The translations under genes were made by a program, and so were the position numbers. From Pseudomonas fluorescens (GTDB lineage: Bacteria; Pseudomonadota; Gammaproteobacteria; Pseudomonadales; Pseudomonadaceae), in NCBI RefSeq assembly GCF_902497775.2, contig NZ_OZ024668.1, positions 4,572,326-4,636,325 of the forward strand: DNA of 64,000 nt. Direction: 5' to 3'. The notes below the pieces were generated by a model that was given only the letters and a program-made list of their open reading frames with translations, ran no database searches and was not told the DNA's origin. Of the stretch, positions 41,360 to 51,375 are shown in pieces. Every line of letters starts with the position of its first letter. Within the stretch, counting starts at the first letter, position 1.

Positions 41360-41541
41360 AAACTCTTAGCTTCCTACCTACCTCTCCGCAAACACCTTTC
41401 CTGTCCACTTGGACAGCTTTACAGCCAGTTCCACGGTGCCCGCACGAGGCCCTGTGGCGCTGGCCTGTGGCTGTTGGAACAGAACCTGCATCCAGCCCTG
41501 AAGCCAAACCATGGGTAGGACTGTTCCTATGCCAATCTAAA

Positions 41542-41555
41542 AATTGTATACAATT
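41542..41555. promoter_or_regulatory. 14-bp perfect palindrome, GntR-like operator
   Basis: AATTGTATACAATT fits the T-N-G-T/A-C-N-A pattern of FadR-type GntR operators. It lies 68-81 bases before the permease start, probably within its promoter. Confidence 0.55.
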
Positions 41556-41622
41556 GTTCTGGCATTCACGTGTAGGACTTGTCTACAGTAGCGCCACAAC
41601 AATAAAACTGAGAACTTGCCCC

Positions 41623-43143
41623 ATGAATACGTCCTCCCCTAGCACGTCTTCAGCCCAGCGTCCCGAAGACGAGAACCTGGGCCTTGGCGCCAACCTGGCT
41701 TATGGCCTGCAGCATGTTCTGACCATGTACGGCGGTATCGTCGCCGTGCCACTGATCCTCGGCCAGGCGGCCGGCCTGGGCCCTGCCGATATCGGCCTGC
41801 TGATCGCCGCTTCGCTGTTTGCCGGTGGCCTGGCAACCCTGCTGCAAACCCTCGGCCTGCCATGGTTCGGCTGCCAGTTGCCGCTGGTGCAGGGTGTGTC
41901 GTTCGCCGGTGTGGCGACCATGGGTGCGATCCTCAGCAGTGAAGGCGGTGGTGGCTTGCCCGGGGTGCTGGGCGCGGTCATGGCGGCTTCGCTGATCGGT
42001 TTTCTGATTACCCCGGTGTTCTCGCGGATCACCAAGTTCTTCCCGCCGCTGGTGACTGGCATCGTCATCACTACCATCGGCCTGACCCTGATGCCAGTGG
42101 CCGCTCGCTGGGTCATGGGTGGCAACAGCAAGGCGCCGGATTTCGGCAGCATGGCCAACATCGGCCTGGCCGGGCTGACCTTCGTCATCGTCCTGGTACT
42201 GAGCAAACTGGGCAGCGCGACCATCTCGCGGCTGTCGATCCTCCTGGCCATGGTCATCGGCACCCTGATCGCCTGGTCGCTGGGCATGGCCGACTTCAGC
42301 AAGGTCCTCGACGGCCCGCTGGTCGCGATGCCGACGCCGTTCCACTTCGGCATGCCGACTTTCCACATCGCCGCCATCCTGTCGATGTGCATCGTGATCA
42401 TGGTGACCCTGGTGGAAACCTCGGCGGACATCCTCGCCGTCGGTGAAATCATCGACACCAAGGTAGACTCCAAACGCCTGGGCAACGGCCTGCGCGCCGA
42501 CATGGCCTCGAGCATCCTGGCGCCGATCTTCGGCTCCTTCACCCAGAGCGCCTTCGCCCAGAACGTCGGCCTGGTCGCCGTGACCGGGGTCAAGAGCCGC
42601 TACGTGGTGGCGACCGGCGGGGTAATCCTGGTGGTGCTCGGCCTGCTGCCGATCATGGGCCGGGTCATTGCCGCAGTGCCGACCTCGGTACTCGGTGGCG
42701 CCGGCATCGTGCTGTTCGGCACCGTTGCCGCCAGCGGTATCCGTACCTTGTCCAAGGTCAGCTACAAGAACAACGTCAACCTGATCATCGTCGCCGCTTC
42801 CCTGGGCTTCGGCATGATCCCGATCGCTGCACCGAACTTCTACGCGCAGTTCCCCAACTGGTTCGAGACCATCTTCCACTCCGGCATCAGCTCGGCAGCG
42901 ATCATGGCCATTGTCCTCAACCTGGTGTTCAACCACTTCACCACCGGCAACTCCGACCAGCAGTCGGTGTTCGCTGCCGCCTACGAACGCACCATCCACT
43001 ACTCGGATATCTCCGCCCTGCGCGATGGTGACTACTTCGAAGACGGCAAGCTGTTCAACGCCGAAGGCAAGGAGGTGCCGGTGATGAGCGAGGGCGAGCA
43101 CGGAGAACCGCCAGCGCGACGAGAGGCGGTTTCGGAACACTGA
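41623..43143 (+). CDS. NCS2-family purine (xanthine/urate-type) permease
   Basis: This 506-residue membrane transporter has about 12-14 helices and belongs to the NCS2 family (UraA/XanQ fold). It has the conserved GLQHVLTMYGGIVAVPLI at the N-terminus, FGCQLPLVQGVSFAGV in TM3, and the signature Q-N-V-G in FTQSAFAQNVGLVAVTG. The motifs look like the xanthine/urate/uracil group. The NxxT/E binding pattern (ETSADILAVGEII) suggests a purine. The start is the ATG at 41623, family-conserved NLGLGANLAYGLQHVL following. A GntR-like palindrome lies upstream. It has its own terminator, shared with hasF. Confidence 0.88.
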   Translation: MNTSSPSTSSAQRPEDENLGLGANLAYGLQHVLTMYGGIVAVPLILGQAAGLGPADIGLLIAASLFAGGLATLLQTLGLPWFGCQLPLVQGVSFAGVATMGAILSSEGGGGLPGVLGAVMAASLIGFLITPVFSRITKFFPPLVTGIVITTIGLTLMPVAARWVMGGNSKAPDFGSMANIGLAGLTFVIVLVLSKLGSATISRLSILLAMVIGTLIAWSLGMADFSKVLDGPLVAMPTPFHFGMPTFHIAAILSMCIVIMVTLVETSADILAVGEIIDTKVDSKRLGNGLRADMASSILAPIFGSFTQSAFAQNVGLVAVTGVKSRYVVATGGVILVVLGLLPIMGRVIAAVPTSVLGGAGIVLFGTVAASGIRTLSKVSYKNNVNLIIVAASLGFGMIPIAAPNFYAQFPNWFETIFHSGISSAAIMAIVLNLVFNHFTTGNSDQQSVFAAAYERTIHYSDISALRDGDYFEDGKLFNAEGKEVPVMSEGEHGEPPARREAVSEH

Positions 43144-43166
43144 ATGAGTTGCGCTTGATTCAACAG

Positions 43167-43193
43167 GGCTGGTGCATATGCACCGGCCTTTTT
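43167..43193. terminator. Intrinsic terminator between the permease and hasF
   Basis: GGCTGGTGCATATGCACCGGCC forms a ten-base stem (one T-G pair) followed by TTTTT on the plus strand. It lies four bases before the hasF stop, so it may also help end the has transcript. Confidence 0.85.
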
Positions 43194-43196
43194 GTT

Positions 43197-44531
43197 TCAG
43201 CGCGAAGCAAAGTAACCATTGAGCTGCTGTAAATCCTGTGGCTCCAGCACCCCGGCCAGATAACGCAACTGCAACCAGGCGCGCAGGTAGTCATAGCGCG
43301 CCTGGGCCAGGTCGCGGCGGGCGCTGTATAGCTGCTGCTCGGCATCGAGCACATCGAGGTTGACCCGCTCGCCGCCGGCGACGCTTTTGCGCGTAGCGGT
43401 AATCAAACCGCGGGCCGATTTCACTGCCAGTTCATAGGCACGGATCTTCGCCGTGCTGCTGGCGCAGAGGTTGAACTGTTTGCGCAGCTGGTTGACGGTA
43501 TCGGCGATCTGCCCGTCGAGGCTCAAGCGTGCACTGTCGCGCTCGGCAGCCGCCTGGCGGGTGGACGCCGATACACCGCCGCCAGCGAATAACGGCAGGC
43601 TGACCTGGATACCGATGCTGTCGGTGTCATAACGCTGGTCGTAGCTGCTTTCGGAACTGGAGCTGGATTTGCCGGTGCTGGCGTAGGCACTCAGGGTCGG
43701 CAGGTGGCCGGCGCGCTGACGCTCGACGGCATAGTCAGCGGCAACCAGGGCGTGGCGCTGGGAGGCCAGCTCGGCGTTGTGGGCCACGGCAAGGTCGCGC
43801 CAGCTTTCGAAGCGCAACGGCTGCAAGGGTTGAACGCGAAAATCGCCACTCAAGGGTGCCAGGTCGGCGACTTCCAGCGGCTCGCCAATGATCGCCTGCA
43901 GGGTACGCAGGGCCGCATCGAGGTTGTCGCTGGCTTCAATCTCCTGGGCCTGGGCCAATTCGTAACGGGCCTGGGTTTCCAGCAGGTCGGTGCGAGTGCC
44001 CTCGCCGCCCTTGAGCAAACGCCGGTTCAACTGCAACTGCTCGGCATAGGCACGACGCTGGGCCTGGGCCAGGGCGATCTGCTCGTTGGCGAACAGCGCT
44101 TCACTGTAGGCGGCAAATACCCGTACCGCCAACTCCTGGCTACGGCTGCGAAAGCGCTCGTCGGCCAACAGCGCCTTGGCCACGCCCTGGCGGTATTCGG
44201 CCCAGGCGCCGTAGTCGAACAGCGGCTGTTGCAAGGTCAGGGTCGAGGAGTAGCTGCGGTAGTCGCGCTGGCTGGTGACGTTGCCGCGGACGTTGGTCTG
44301 GGTCACTTCGGAATCGTTGCGGGCATTGTTGTAGCGGTAGGACAGGTTCGGCAGCAGCGCCGCGCGGCCAATGGCGCGGCTTTCAAGACCGGCATCGCGT
44401 TCGGCGATGGCGGCATGGAAGGTCGGATCGTTGCGCAGGGCCAGGGCATAGGCATCGCCCAGGTCCACGGCAGCGGCCGACAGGCTGGTGCCCAACAACA
44501 GCAGGCAACACATCGCACGCATCGACATCAT
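43197..44531 (-). CDS. hasF: Type I secretion outer-membrane protein HasF
   Basis: This 444-residue TolC-family protein has a signal peptide (CCLLLLGTSLSAAAVDLGDA). Two OEP repeats of coiled-coil alpha-barrel follow (residues about 25-215 and 225-430). Recognisable parts are ALRNDPTFHAAIAERDAGLE, VRVFAAYSEALFANEQ and VNLDVLDAEQQLYSARRDLAQARYDYL. It completes the channel through which HasA leaves the cell. It overlaps hasE by 4 bases (ATGA). The AprF protein is a close relative; here the neighbouring hasA shows which substrate is meant. Confidence 0.9.
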   Translation of the reverse strand: MMSMRAMCCLLLLGTSLSAAAVDLGDAYALALRNDPTFHAAIAERDAGLESRAIGRAALLPNLSYRYNNARNDSEVTQTNVRGNVTSQRDYRSYSSTLTLQQPLFDYGAWAEYRQGVAKALLADERFRSRSQELAVRVFAAYSEALFANEQIALAQAQRRAYAEQLQLNRRLLKGGEGTRTDLLETQARYELAQAQEIEASDNLDAALRTLQAIIGEPLEVADLAPLSGDFRVQPLQPLRFESWRDLAVAHNAELASQRHALVAADYAVERQRAGHLPTLSAYASTGKSSSSSESSYDQRYDTDSIGIQVSLPLFAGGGVSASTRQAAAERDSARLSLDGQIADTVNQLRKQFNLCASSTAKIRAYELAVKSARGLITATRKSVAGGERVNLDVLDAEQQLYSARRDLAQARYDYLRAWLQLRYLAGVLEPQDLQQLNGYFASR

Positions 44532-45862
44532 TCCTCCGCCAGGGCGACATGCACCCGGTCGGTCAACGGCTTGAACAGATAGTTGAGCATCGAGCGCTCA
44601 CCGGTACGCACGAAGGCCTCCACCGGCATGCCGGGGCGGATGTCCTGGTCGGCCAGTTGCTGCAAGCCGGCGTCACTGACTTTGGCGCGCACCTGGTAAT
44701 AGGGCTGCTGGGTTTTCTCATCGACCAGGCGATCGGCCGAGACCAGGGTCAGCTCGCCTTCGACCCGCGGAGTCTTGCTCTGGTTGAAGGCGACGAACAT
44801 GATTTCCACCGCCAGGCCGGGACGCAGGCGGTCGACCAGTTCCACCGGAGCGCGGGCATCGATCAGCAAGGGCGCGTCCGTAGGGACGATTTCCATCAGT
44901 TGCTGCCCCCGGGCAATCACCCCGCCATTGGTGAACACGCTCAGGCCCACCACCGTACCGCTGGCCGGTGCGCGCAACTGGGTGTTGGCCAGTTCGAAGG
45001 CGGCGCTGCGCAGGCGGTTGCCGAGGTCTTCGGCGCTGGACTGCATGTCGCTCAACTGCTGGCCGACTTCACGCTGGTACTCCTGCTGACGCTGGGCCAT
45101 GCGTAGTTTCAGCTCCAGAACCTGGCGGCGGCTGCGGCCGATGTTGCCCAGGTCCTCCGAGATCGCGCCGTTGATCTGTGCGTACAGGCGCTCGCTGTCG
45201 AGCAGGCGGTTGCGCGGGATATAGCCGTCGCGGGCCAGTTCACGCAGGCCCTGCAGTTGCTCATCGAGCGCGGCGCGCTGCTCCTGCTTGTGGCTCATCG
45301 AGCCCTGCACACCAGCCAGCATGGCCTCGGCGCCGGCAATGTTCTCGCGCAGGCCGGCCAGCTCCATGTCCAGCGACTGGCGCCGGCTGCTGCGCAACTG
45401 GCGCTGCAGTTCCAGGGCAGTGGCGACCCAGGGTTCAGTGGCCAGCGCCTGCAATTCGGCCGGGAAGGTGATGCTTGCCAGTCCGTCACGCTCGGCTTGC
45501 AGGCGCGCCTCGCTGGCCCGGGCGTTGACGTATTGCACCCTTAACGAATCATGTTGGGCCTGGGCCTGGGTGGCGTCCATCTTCACCAGCACCTGGCCGG
45601 CACTGACGCGGTCGCCATCGCGCACCAGCAGGCGTTCGATGGTGCCGCCGGTGGGATGCTGCACGGCCTGACGGCTGCCGGCGACCACCACGTTGCCCGA
45701 CACCGGCACGCCTTTATCCAGCGGTGCCATGGCCGCCCAGAGGATGAAACCACCAAAGCCGCCAATCACCAGCCAACGGCCCAGGCGGCTGTGGCGGCGG
45801 GCATCGAGGCTCAGCAGGTTGTCGGGAATGGCTTGAGCGTGAAGCGACTGAGGGGCGGTCAT
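44528..45862 (-). CDS. hasE: Type I secretion periplasmic adaptor HasE
   Basis: This 444-residue membrane-fusion protein of the HlyD family bridges HasD and HasF. It has one TM helix (WLVIGGFGGFILWAAMAPLD, about residues 30-49). A split lipoyl domain (GVPVSGNVVVAGSRQAVQHPTGG and QLRAPASGTVVGLSVFTNGGVI) and a long coiled coil lie between the halves. The C-terminal beta-barrel carries the family motif RPGMPVEAFVRTGERSMLNYLFKPL. It starts two bases after the hasD stop, so the three transport genes are one operon. Confidence 0.93.
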   Translation of the reverse strand: MTAPQSLHAQAIPDNLLSLDARRHSRLGRWLVIGGFGGFILWAAMAPLDKGVPVSGNVVVAGSRQAVQHPTGGTIERLLVRDGDRVSAGQVLVKMDATQAQAQHDSLRVQYVNARASEARLQAERDGLASITFPAELQALATEPWVATALELQRQLRSSRRQSLDMELAGLRENIAGAEAMLAGVQGSMSHKQEQRAALDEQLQGLRELARDGYIPRNRLLDSERLYAQINGAISEDLGNIGRSRRQVLELKLRMAQRQQEYQREVGQQLSDMQSSAEDLGNRLRSAAFELANTQLRAPASGTVVGLSVFTNGGVIARGQQLMEIVPTDAPLLIDARAPVELVDRLRPGLAVEIMFVAFNQSKTPRVEGELTLVSADRLVDEKTQQPYYQVRAKVSDAGLQQLADQDIRPGMPVEAFVRTGERSMLNYLFKPLTDRVHVALAEE

Positions 45863-45864
45863 GA

Positions 45865-47646
45865 TCAGGATCTCGGGGTGCCGTAGCTCATGCTGACGCT
45901 GGCCGCGCTGCGCAGCGCCGGGGTAGGAGTGGAAGCAGGCGTAGGAATGCCGGCCGGCTTGTGGCTGCGCTGCAGGTCCTGCAATACCCGCGCAGTCGGA
46001 CCGAAGGCCTGCATCTGGCCGTTCTGCAGTACCAGCAACTTATCCACAGCCGCCAGCAAGCTGGATTTGTGGGTGATCAGGATCAGCGTGCGCTGCTGCG
46101 CCTTTACCTGCTTTATCGCCTCCAGCAAGGCGTGCTCGCCGAAGTCATCGAGGTTGGAGTTGGGTTCGTCGAGCACGATCAGTGCCGGCAGGCGGTACAA
46201 CGCCCGGACCAGGCCGATTCGCTGGCGTTGGCCGCCGGAGAGGCCGGCACCGCCTTCGCCAAGCTGGGTGTCATAACCGTTCGGCAGTTTCAGGATCATC
46301 TCGTGCACGCCAGCCAGTTGCGCAGCGGCCACCACCTGCGGCGAATCCACCGGCCCCAGGCGGGCAATGTTCTCGGCGATGCTGCCGGCGAACAGCTGCA
46401 CGTCCTGAGGCAAATAGCCGATGTGGTGGCCAAGCAAGCCTTTGTCCCACTGCTGCAGCTCGGCGCCATCCAGGCGCACCTTGCCGGCTGCCGGTGTTGC
46501 GACGCCGACCAGCAGACGTGCCAGGGTCGACTTGCCCGAACCGGACGCACCGATGATCCCCAGGCTGTCGCCGGCCGCAAGCTCAAAGCCGAGGTTAGCC
46601 AGGCACGGCTTGCGCGTACCCGGTTGCAGGGCGCTGAGTTGTTCCACCAGCAGGCGCCCGCTCGGTGCTGGCAACGGCATGCCGGCCGCACGTGGCGGTT
46701 GCTCGCTGAGCAAGGTGTGCAGGCGTTCATAGGCTTGGCGTGCCGAACCCCACTGGCGCCACACGGCAATCAACTGGTCGATCGGCGCCAGTACCCGGGC
46801 CATGAGAATGGAGCCGGCGATCATCATCCCCGGCGTGATCAATTGCTCGATCGCCAGCCACGCGCCTAGCCCCAGCACCAGCGATTGCAAGGCCAGGCGC
46901 AGGCTCTTGGACACGGCGGTTACCGCCGCCGTGCGCTCGCTACCGAGGTTCTGGCGCAGGAGAAAACCATGGTGCAGGCTGGCCCAGCGCTGACGCACCG
47001 CCGCCAGCATGCCCATCGCTTCCATCACTTCGGCATTGCGCAGGTTGGCGCCCGCCTGCTGCCCAGCCTGCTGCGACAACTGACCGGCTTCGGCGAACGG
47101 CGCCTGGGTCAGGCGCTCGTTGACCCACGCCAGGATCGTCAACAGCACCGCCCCCACCAGCGCCATCAGCCCCAGCCACGGGCTGAACAGGAACATCACC
47201 AGCAGGTACACCGGGAACCACGGCGCATCGAAAAAGGCAAACAACGCCTGGCCAGTAGCGAATTGGCGCAAGGTGGTCAGGTCGCTCAGTACCTGGGTCG
47301 CCGCGCCCTTGTGGCCGGCCAGGCTGACTTGATAGGCGGCCTCGAACACTCGCGGGTTCAGGCGCATGTCCATCTGCGTGCCGAGGCGGATCACCACCAG
47401 GCTGCGCACCCACTCCAGCACCCCCATGAAGGCGAACAGGCCGAGGACCATCAGGCTGAGCATCAGCAGGGTCATCTCGTTGCCCGAAGACAGAACCCGG
47501 TCATAGACCTGCAGCATGTACAGCGCCGGCGCCAGCATCAGCAGGTTGATCACCGCGGTGAACAGGCCAATGTTGGCAAAGCCGGCGCGGCAGGCCTTGA
47601 GCGCCTGCAACACCTCGTTCGCAGGGCGGGAGCGGGTTGCTTTCAT
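45865..47646 (-). CDS. hasD: Type I secretion ABC transporter HasD
   Basis: This 593-residue inner-membrane exporter energises HasA secretion. The N-terminal six-helix domain spans about residues 20-300 ([39 protein letters not shown]). The ATPase has Walker [17 protein letters not shown], the signature [11 protein letters not shown] and Walker [13 protein letters not shown]. No C39 peptidase domain is present, as expected for HasD/AprD. The start is the ATG at 47646 with GAGGTCC upstream. The gap to hasA contains a hairpin (47763-47790). Confidence 0.93.
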   Translation of the reverse strand: MKATRSRPANEVLQALKACRAGFANIGLFTAVINLLMLAPALYMLQVYDRVLSSGNEMTLLMLSLMVLGLFAFMGVLEWVRSLVVIRLGTQMDMRLNPRVFEAAYQVSLAGHKGAATQVLSDLTTLRQFATGQALFAFFDAPWFPVYLLVMFLFSPWLGLMALVGAVLLTILAWVNERLTQAPFAEAGQLSQQAGQQAGANLRNAEVMEAMGMLAAVRQRWASLHHGFLLRQNLGSERTAAVTAVSKSLRLALQSLVLGLGAWLAIEQLITPGMMIAGSILMARVLAPIDQLIAVWRQWGSARQAYERLHTLLSEQPPRAAGMPLPAPSGRLLVEQLSALQPGTRKPCLANLGFELAAGDSLGIIGASGSGKSTLARLLVGVATPAAGKVRLDGAELQQWDKGLLGHHIGYLPQDVQLFAGSIAENIARLGPVDSPQVVAAAQLAGVHEMILKLPNGYDTQLGEGGAGLSGGQRQRIGLVRALYRLPALIVLDEPNSNLDDFGEHALLEAIKQVKAQQRTLILITHKSSLLAAVDKLLVLQNGQMQAFGPTARVLQDLQRSHKPAGIPTPASTPTPALRSAASVSMSYGTPRS

Positions 47647-47762
47647 GAAGGACCTCAACAGGGCAAGCCCACGGGCGATTGACCTCGCCGGCGCAGGCTC
47701 GCAGAATTCGCACCACCGCAGCCTGGGCCCGGCAAAGACGCAGGCGGCGGGGTAAGCAAGCA

Positions 47763-47798
47763 GCGAATGGAGGAGTGATCTTCCATTCGCTTTTTTTT
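47763..47798. other. Hairpin between hasA and hasD
   Basis: Nine-base stem GCGAATGGA/TCCATTCGC with a ten-base loop, next to eight T on the plus strand. For the minus-strand has transcript the U-run is on the wrong side. The structure probably stabilises the hasA 3' end or limits hasD expression rather than being a strong terminator. Confidence 0.65.
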
Positions 47799-47806
47799 GC
47801 CTGGGG

Positions 47807-48424
47807 TCAGGCGGCCAGGGCGAAGTCCTCGGCCAGGGCCTGGACACCCACCACATCGGCCGAAGCCACGCTCAGCGGACCGGCAGCCAGCGCGGCGCTG
47901 ACCACGTCGAAGCTGTCGTCGGTAGACACGCCGTAACCGGCCAGCAGGTTGTCCAGCACGCCTTCCAGGGCCGAGGTGTTGCCCTGCATCAGGCCGTAGA
48001 TCACGCTCTGCACTTCGTTGCCGACGCGACCGGCACCCAGCGCCGCATCCAGGTCCAGGCCGTTGAAGCTGACCACGTAGTTGCTCAGGGTGAAGTCGCT
48101 ACCGCTACCACCGCCCAGCACCTGCCCCAGGGAAACGTTGTCCAGCTCGCCCCACAGGTAGTGGTTGAGGTTGTCACCGGCTGGCAGGCCGCGGTCGAAC
48201 ACATAGTGCAGACCATTGGCAGTGTTGCTGTCGGCGATGAATGCGTAATCGGAGTTCAGAGCACCATGGGTGGCGTACTGGTCGCCGCTCAGGCTGCCGT
48301 TGCTGAAGCCGCCGGTATTGCTTTCGCCATGACCTGCAGTGGCGAAACCCGCGGTCCAGAACGCCAGGTAGTCATCGATCGACGAGCTGGAGAAGGCGGC
48401 ATCGTAAGTAACGGAAAGAGTCAT
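47807..48424 (-). CDS. hasA: Haemophore HasA
   Basis: This 205-residue extracellular protein captures haem from host proteins and gives it to HasR. It lacks a signal peptide and carries a C-terminal type I secretion signal ending DFALAA. Key residues are visible: H32 in the first haem loop ([12 protein letters not shown]), Y74 (LHYVF) in the second, and H88 (NHYLWG), the helper of the tyrosine. These match His32, Tyr75 and His83 of P. aeruginosa HasA. The length is identical (205). The start at MTLSVTYD has a typical HasA N-terminus; the upstream in-frame codons are not conserved. Confidence 0.95.
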   Translation of the reverse strand: MTLSVTYDAAFSSSSIDDYLAFWTAGFATAGHGESNTGGFSNGSLSGDQYATHGALNSDYAFIADSNTANGLHYVFDRGLPAGDNLNHYLWGELDNVSLGQVLGGGSGSDFTLSNYVVSFNGLDLDAALGAGRVGNEVQSVIYGLMQGNTSALEGVLDNLLAGYGVSTDDSFDVVSAALAAGPLSVASADVVGVQALAEDFALAA

Positions 48425-48506
48425 AACGGTTCCTCGTTGCATTGCATGATTGCGAAGGCGTATTCCCTGCCTTCGTGTCGCCCGACATGGGCAAACCCGG
48501 TGTGGA

Positions 48507-51260
48507 TCAGAATTTGTATTCGAGCATTCCGCTCAAGGTCCGGCCGCGGGCCAGCGACAGGTTGTCGGTGTCGCCCATGGCCACGAAGTAGGCTTCGTCG
48601 GTGGCGTTCTCCAGCGACAGCGCCAGGTTCAGGCTCGGCGTCATCCAGTAGCTGGCGTACAGGTCGTAGACCTTGTATTTGGGCCATTGCGCCTGGTCGA
48701 TCAGGCGGTAGCCGTGGTCGTTGAGGTTCTCACCGTTGCCCTTGCTGTAACGCAGGCGGGCGCCGACATCGAGGGTACGATCAAGAAAGCGCATGCCGAC
48801 CGTCAGCGAGCCACGGTCAGCCGGCATGTAGCTGGCGTTACCCATGATGTGGCCGCAACTGACGGCCTGGTCGAGGTCGGCGGCGTCCTCGGCACGCGAG
48901 ACGCGTACCGGCAACATGATGACGCGGCTGCCGACCCGTACCGGGCGCATCACCGTTCCAGCGTTGGCCAGGCGCTGTCCGCCCCCCATGTACAACTGCT
49001 TCGAGCAGAAATCATTGCTGCCGATCATGTGGGTGTAACTGAGCTGGCTGTAATAGCGCCCAGCGTCGTAGTCGAGGCTGTACTCAACCCCGCGAAAACG
49101 CGTCTGCTCAAGATTGTTCTGGTAGGCCGAGCGCCCGAGCGAAGTACCCAGCGCAGTTGCCCCGGGGAGATCGGCGTTGACATCCATGAACGAGAAATTG
49201 TCGATGCGGGTATCGAAATAGGCGACCTTGGCGCCAAAACGATCTCCTTCCTGCAACAGCGACTCCTTGAACAGGTTCACCCCCAGTTCCCAGTTGTGCG
49301 ACTCCTCGGCCTTGAGGAAGGGGTTGGGATAGAGCATCTCGCTGCCTCCACCATGGGGGCGGCCGCTCATGAATACTTCAGTCACTGATGGCGGACGCCA
49401 GCCACGCCCCCAACGGGTATAGACCTGCATCCAGTCGACCCCCGGCTTTACTGCAATACCGAAGGTGGGCGAGAAGCGGCCCTGCTCCTGTTCTTCGTCA
49501 AAGATCAGGTGGGTCTGAACACGTTGAAGGTTCTCACCAGTGACACCCCTTGGGTACATCCAGGTGGTGATACCGGTTTCGCCCGTCAGGCGATAACGGT
49601 CATAGCGTAATCCGGCATCGACCGTCAGCCAGTCGCCATGCTCGTACTGCACATCGCCGAACAGGCTGGCCATGATGCGCTTGCCTTCAGGCGTGCTGCC
49701 CTGAACGTAAGGCAATGCCTGTTCATTAGGGGCCGGGACCCGCTCGGTGTTCGGCGTGAAGCTATCCTGGAACAGCTCGGTACCGTAGTTGAAGGTGATC
49801 TTGTCGGCATCGCCCAGGTAGAAGCGCGAAGTGTTTTGCAGCTGCAGGCCCCAAGTATCGGTCTGAAAACGATCGTCGTACGCCTCGACGCGGTTGTTGC
49901 TGCTGGCGGAGGCATCGTTACCGGCATTCCAGCGATCCTGCCGGGTCGAGACGAAATACAGCTTGGCCTTCAGATCGACCAGGTCGTTGTCCGGGCTGTA
50001 GCTGTAATCGAGCGAGGCATTCCTGGCGTTGAAATCACTGCTGCCGGTACGCTTGTAATAGAACTGCCGGGTCTGGGTGTCGTAGTAGGTCCAGGCGTCC
50101 TTGCTGTCGGTGTCGGTTTCCATGTAGTTGAGCTGCAGGCGCTGGTCGTTGGGCAGGTTCAGGCCCAGCTTGAGCAGTTGCGAACGGGTGACGCTGCCGG
50201 TCTCGCCGACTTCGGAGTGCAGCCAGTCCTTCCAGGCTTCGGGGTAGCTGGTCTTGCCGCGGATCTGGGTGCCGAGGTTATCGGCGTTGTTGGTGCCGGC
50301 GCGGTAATCACCGAAGTGCCGCTCACTGACGCCCAGCAGTACATCGCCTAGCTCATTGCCGAAGGCAAACAATGCACTGCCGTTGAAGTTGGTGCCATTG
50401 CCCAGCTCGCCGATGCCGTTGCCTGCGCGCAGGCGGCCACCGTATTCCTTGTCGGGGCCGAGAAAATCACTGGCCTGCACTGTATTGAAGCTGGCGATAC
50501 CGCCAATAACGCCGGCACCACCCATGCCCGCCTGGGTGCCTTTTTCGATCTCGATGGAGCTGATGAACTCCGGGTCGATGAACATCACCCCGTTGCGCTG
50601 CTGGTGGCCGTTGACGTTGAAGTTCTGGCGCATGCCGTCGATATTCATGTTGACCCGGCCATAGTCCTGCACGCCGCGAATGTTCACCGACAGCCCCGGG
50701 TCACGCTGGTTGACGGCGGTGTAGACGCCGGCGGTTTCTTCGAGCATGTCGGCGGCATGGCGTGGCGGGCGCTTGTCGATCTGCTCGCGGGTGATGACGC
50801 TGACCGACCGGGGCGTCTGATAGACCCAATCGGCATCGCTGTTCGAATCGACATGAGTTGCGCCCAGCTCCAGCGCCTGACCGTCGTCCCGCACGCGCTC
50901 CAGGCCGACCCGGTCAGTGCCGCTGAAGCGATAGCGCACGGGCGAGCCGCGCAACAACAGGCCGAGCCCTTCCTGTGCCGAGTGCTCGCCACGCAAGCCG
51001 TCACTGCGCAGGCCAGCCAGCTTGCGGCTGTCGAAAAACACCTGCACCCCGGCCTGTTCGGCGAAGGCCAGCACGGCGCTGTCCAGGGCCTGGGCGGGAA
51101 TGTCGAAGTGGATCAGTGCGGTGCGCTGGCTCGGGTTGGCGGGTTCGGCTGCCTGCACGCTGCCGATCCCCATCGGCAAGGTCCAGGCACCCAGCATCAG
51201 GCTGCTGGCAAGGGCTACCCGACCGAACGGTCGGGTGCGTCGTTGTTGTTGATTGCTCAC
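48507..51260 (-). CDS. hasR: TonB-dependent haemophore/haem receptor HasR
   Basis: This 917-residue outer-membrane receptor takes haem from HasA. It has a signal peptide (residues 1-38), an STN signalling domain (about 45-120, FDIPAQALDSAVLAFAEQAGV), plug and barrel. Typical motifs are PGLSVNIRGVQDYGRVNMNIDG, VIGGIASFNTVQASDFLG and WRPPSVTEVFMSG. The C-terminus ends EYKF. The STN domain should contact HasS and so induce the locus. It lies 82 bases upstream of hasA, with which it is probably co-transcribed. A Fur-like box precedes it. Confidence 0.95.
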   Translation of the reverse strand: MSNQQQRRTRPFGRVALASSLMLGAWTLPMGIGSVQAAEPANPSQRTALIHFDIPAQALDSAVLAFAEQAGVQVFFDSRKLAGLRSDGLRGEHSAQEGLGLLLRGSPVRYRFSGTDRVGLERVRDDGQALELGATHVDSNSDADWVYQTPRSVSVITREQIDKRPPRHAADMLEETAGVYTAVNQRDPGLSVNIRGVQDYGRVNMNIDGMRQNFNVNGHQQRNGVMFIDPEFISSIEIEKGTQAGMGGAGVIGGIASFNTVQASDFLGPDKEYGGRLRAGNGIGELGNGTNFNGSALFAFGNELGDVLLGVSERHFGDYRAGTNNADNLGTQIRGKTSYPEAWKDWLHSEVGETGSVTRSQLLKLGLNLPNDQRLQLNYMETDTDSKDAWTYYDTQTRQFYYKRTGSSDFNARNASLDYSYSPDNDLVDLKAKLYFVSTRQDRWNAGNDASASSNNRVEAYDDRFQTDTWGLQLQNTSRFYLGDADKITFNYGTELFQDSFTPNTERVPAPNEQALPYVQGSTPEGKRIMASLFGDVQYEHGDWLTVDAGLRYDRYRLTGETGITTWMYPRGVTGENLQRVQTHLIFDEEQEQGRFSPTFGIAVKPGVDWMQVYTRWGRGWRPPSVTEVFMSGRPHGGGSEMLYPNPFLKAEESHNWELGVNLFKESLLQEGDRFGAKVAYFDTRIDNFSFMDVNADLPGATALGTSLGRSAYQNNLEQTRFRGVEYSLDYDAGRYYSQLSYTHMIGSNDFCSKQLYMGGGQRLANAGTVMRPVRVGSRVIMLPVRVSRAEDAADLDQAVSCGHIMGNASYMPADRGSLTVGMRFLDRTLDVGARLRYSKGNGENLNDHGYRLIDQAQWPKYKVYDLYASYWMTPSLNLALSLENATDEAYFVAMGDTDNLSLARGRTLSGMLEYKF

Positions 51261-51289
51261 GTCTGTTGCTCGCTGTGTTGGCGTTTTCT

Positions 51290-51308
51290 AGTAATGAAAA
51301 TCAATCTC
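51290..51308. promoter_or_regulatory. Fur-like box upstream of hasR
   Basis: AGTAATGAAAATCAATCTC matches the Fur consensus at 14 of 19 positions by my alignment, 30-48 bases before the hasR start. It agrees with iron repression of has genes. Confidence 0.6.
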
Positions 51309-51375
51309 AACAAAAAGACGTGCAACGCGGGGAAAGTCAGTAAAGAAAATCCAAAAGAAATTTACCCGGCGAACA

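Noticed and set aside
41542..41555. Att site or recombination palindrome
   Set aside because: There is no integrase, no tRNA and no second copy. A regulator operator explains the 14-bp palindrome better.
43197..47646. Alkaline protease (apr) secretion genes
   Set aside because: The proteins resemble AprDEF, but hasA, hasR and the sigma/anti-sigma pair lie directly upstream in the same direction and no protease gene is present.
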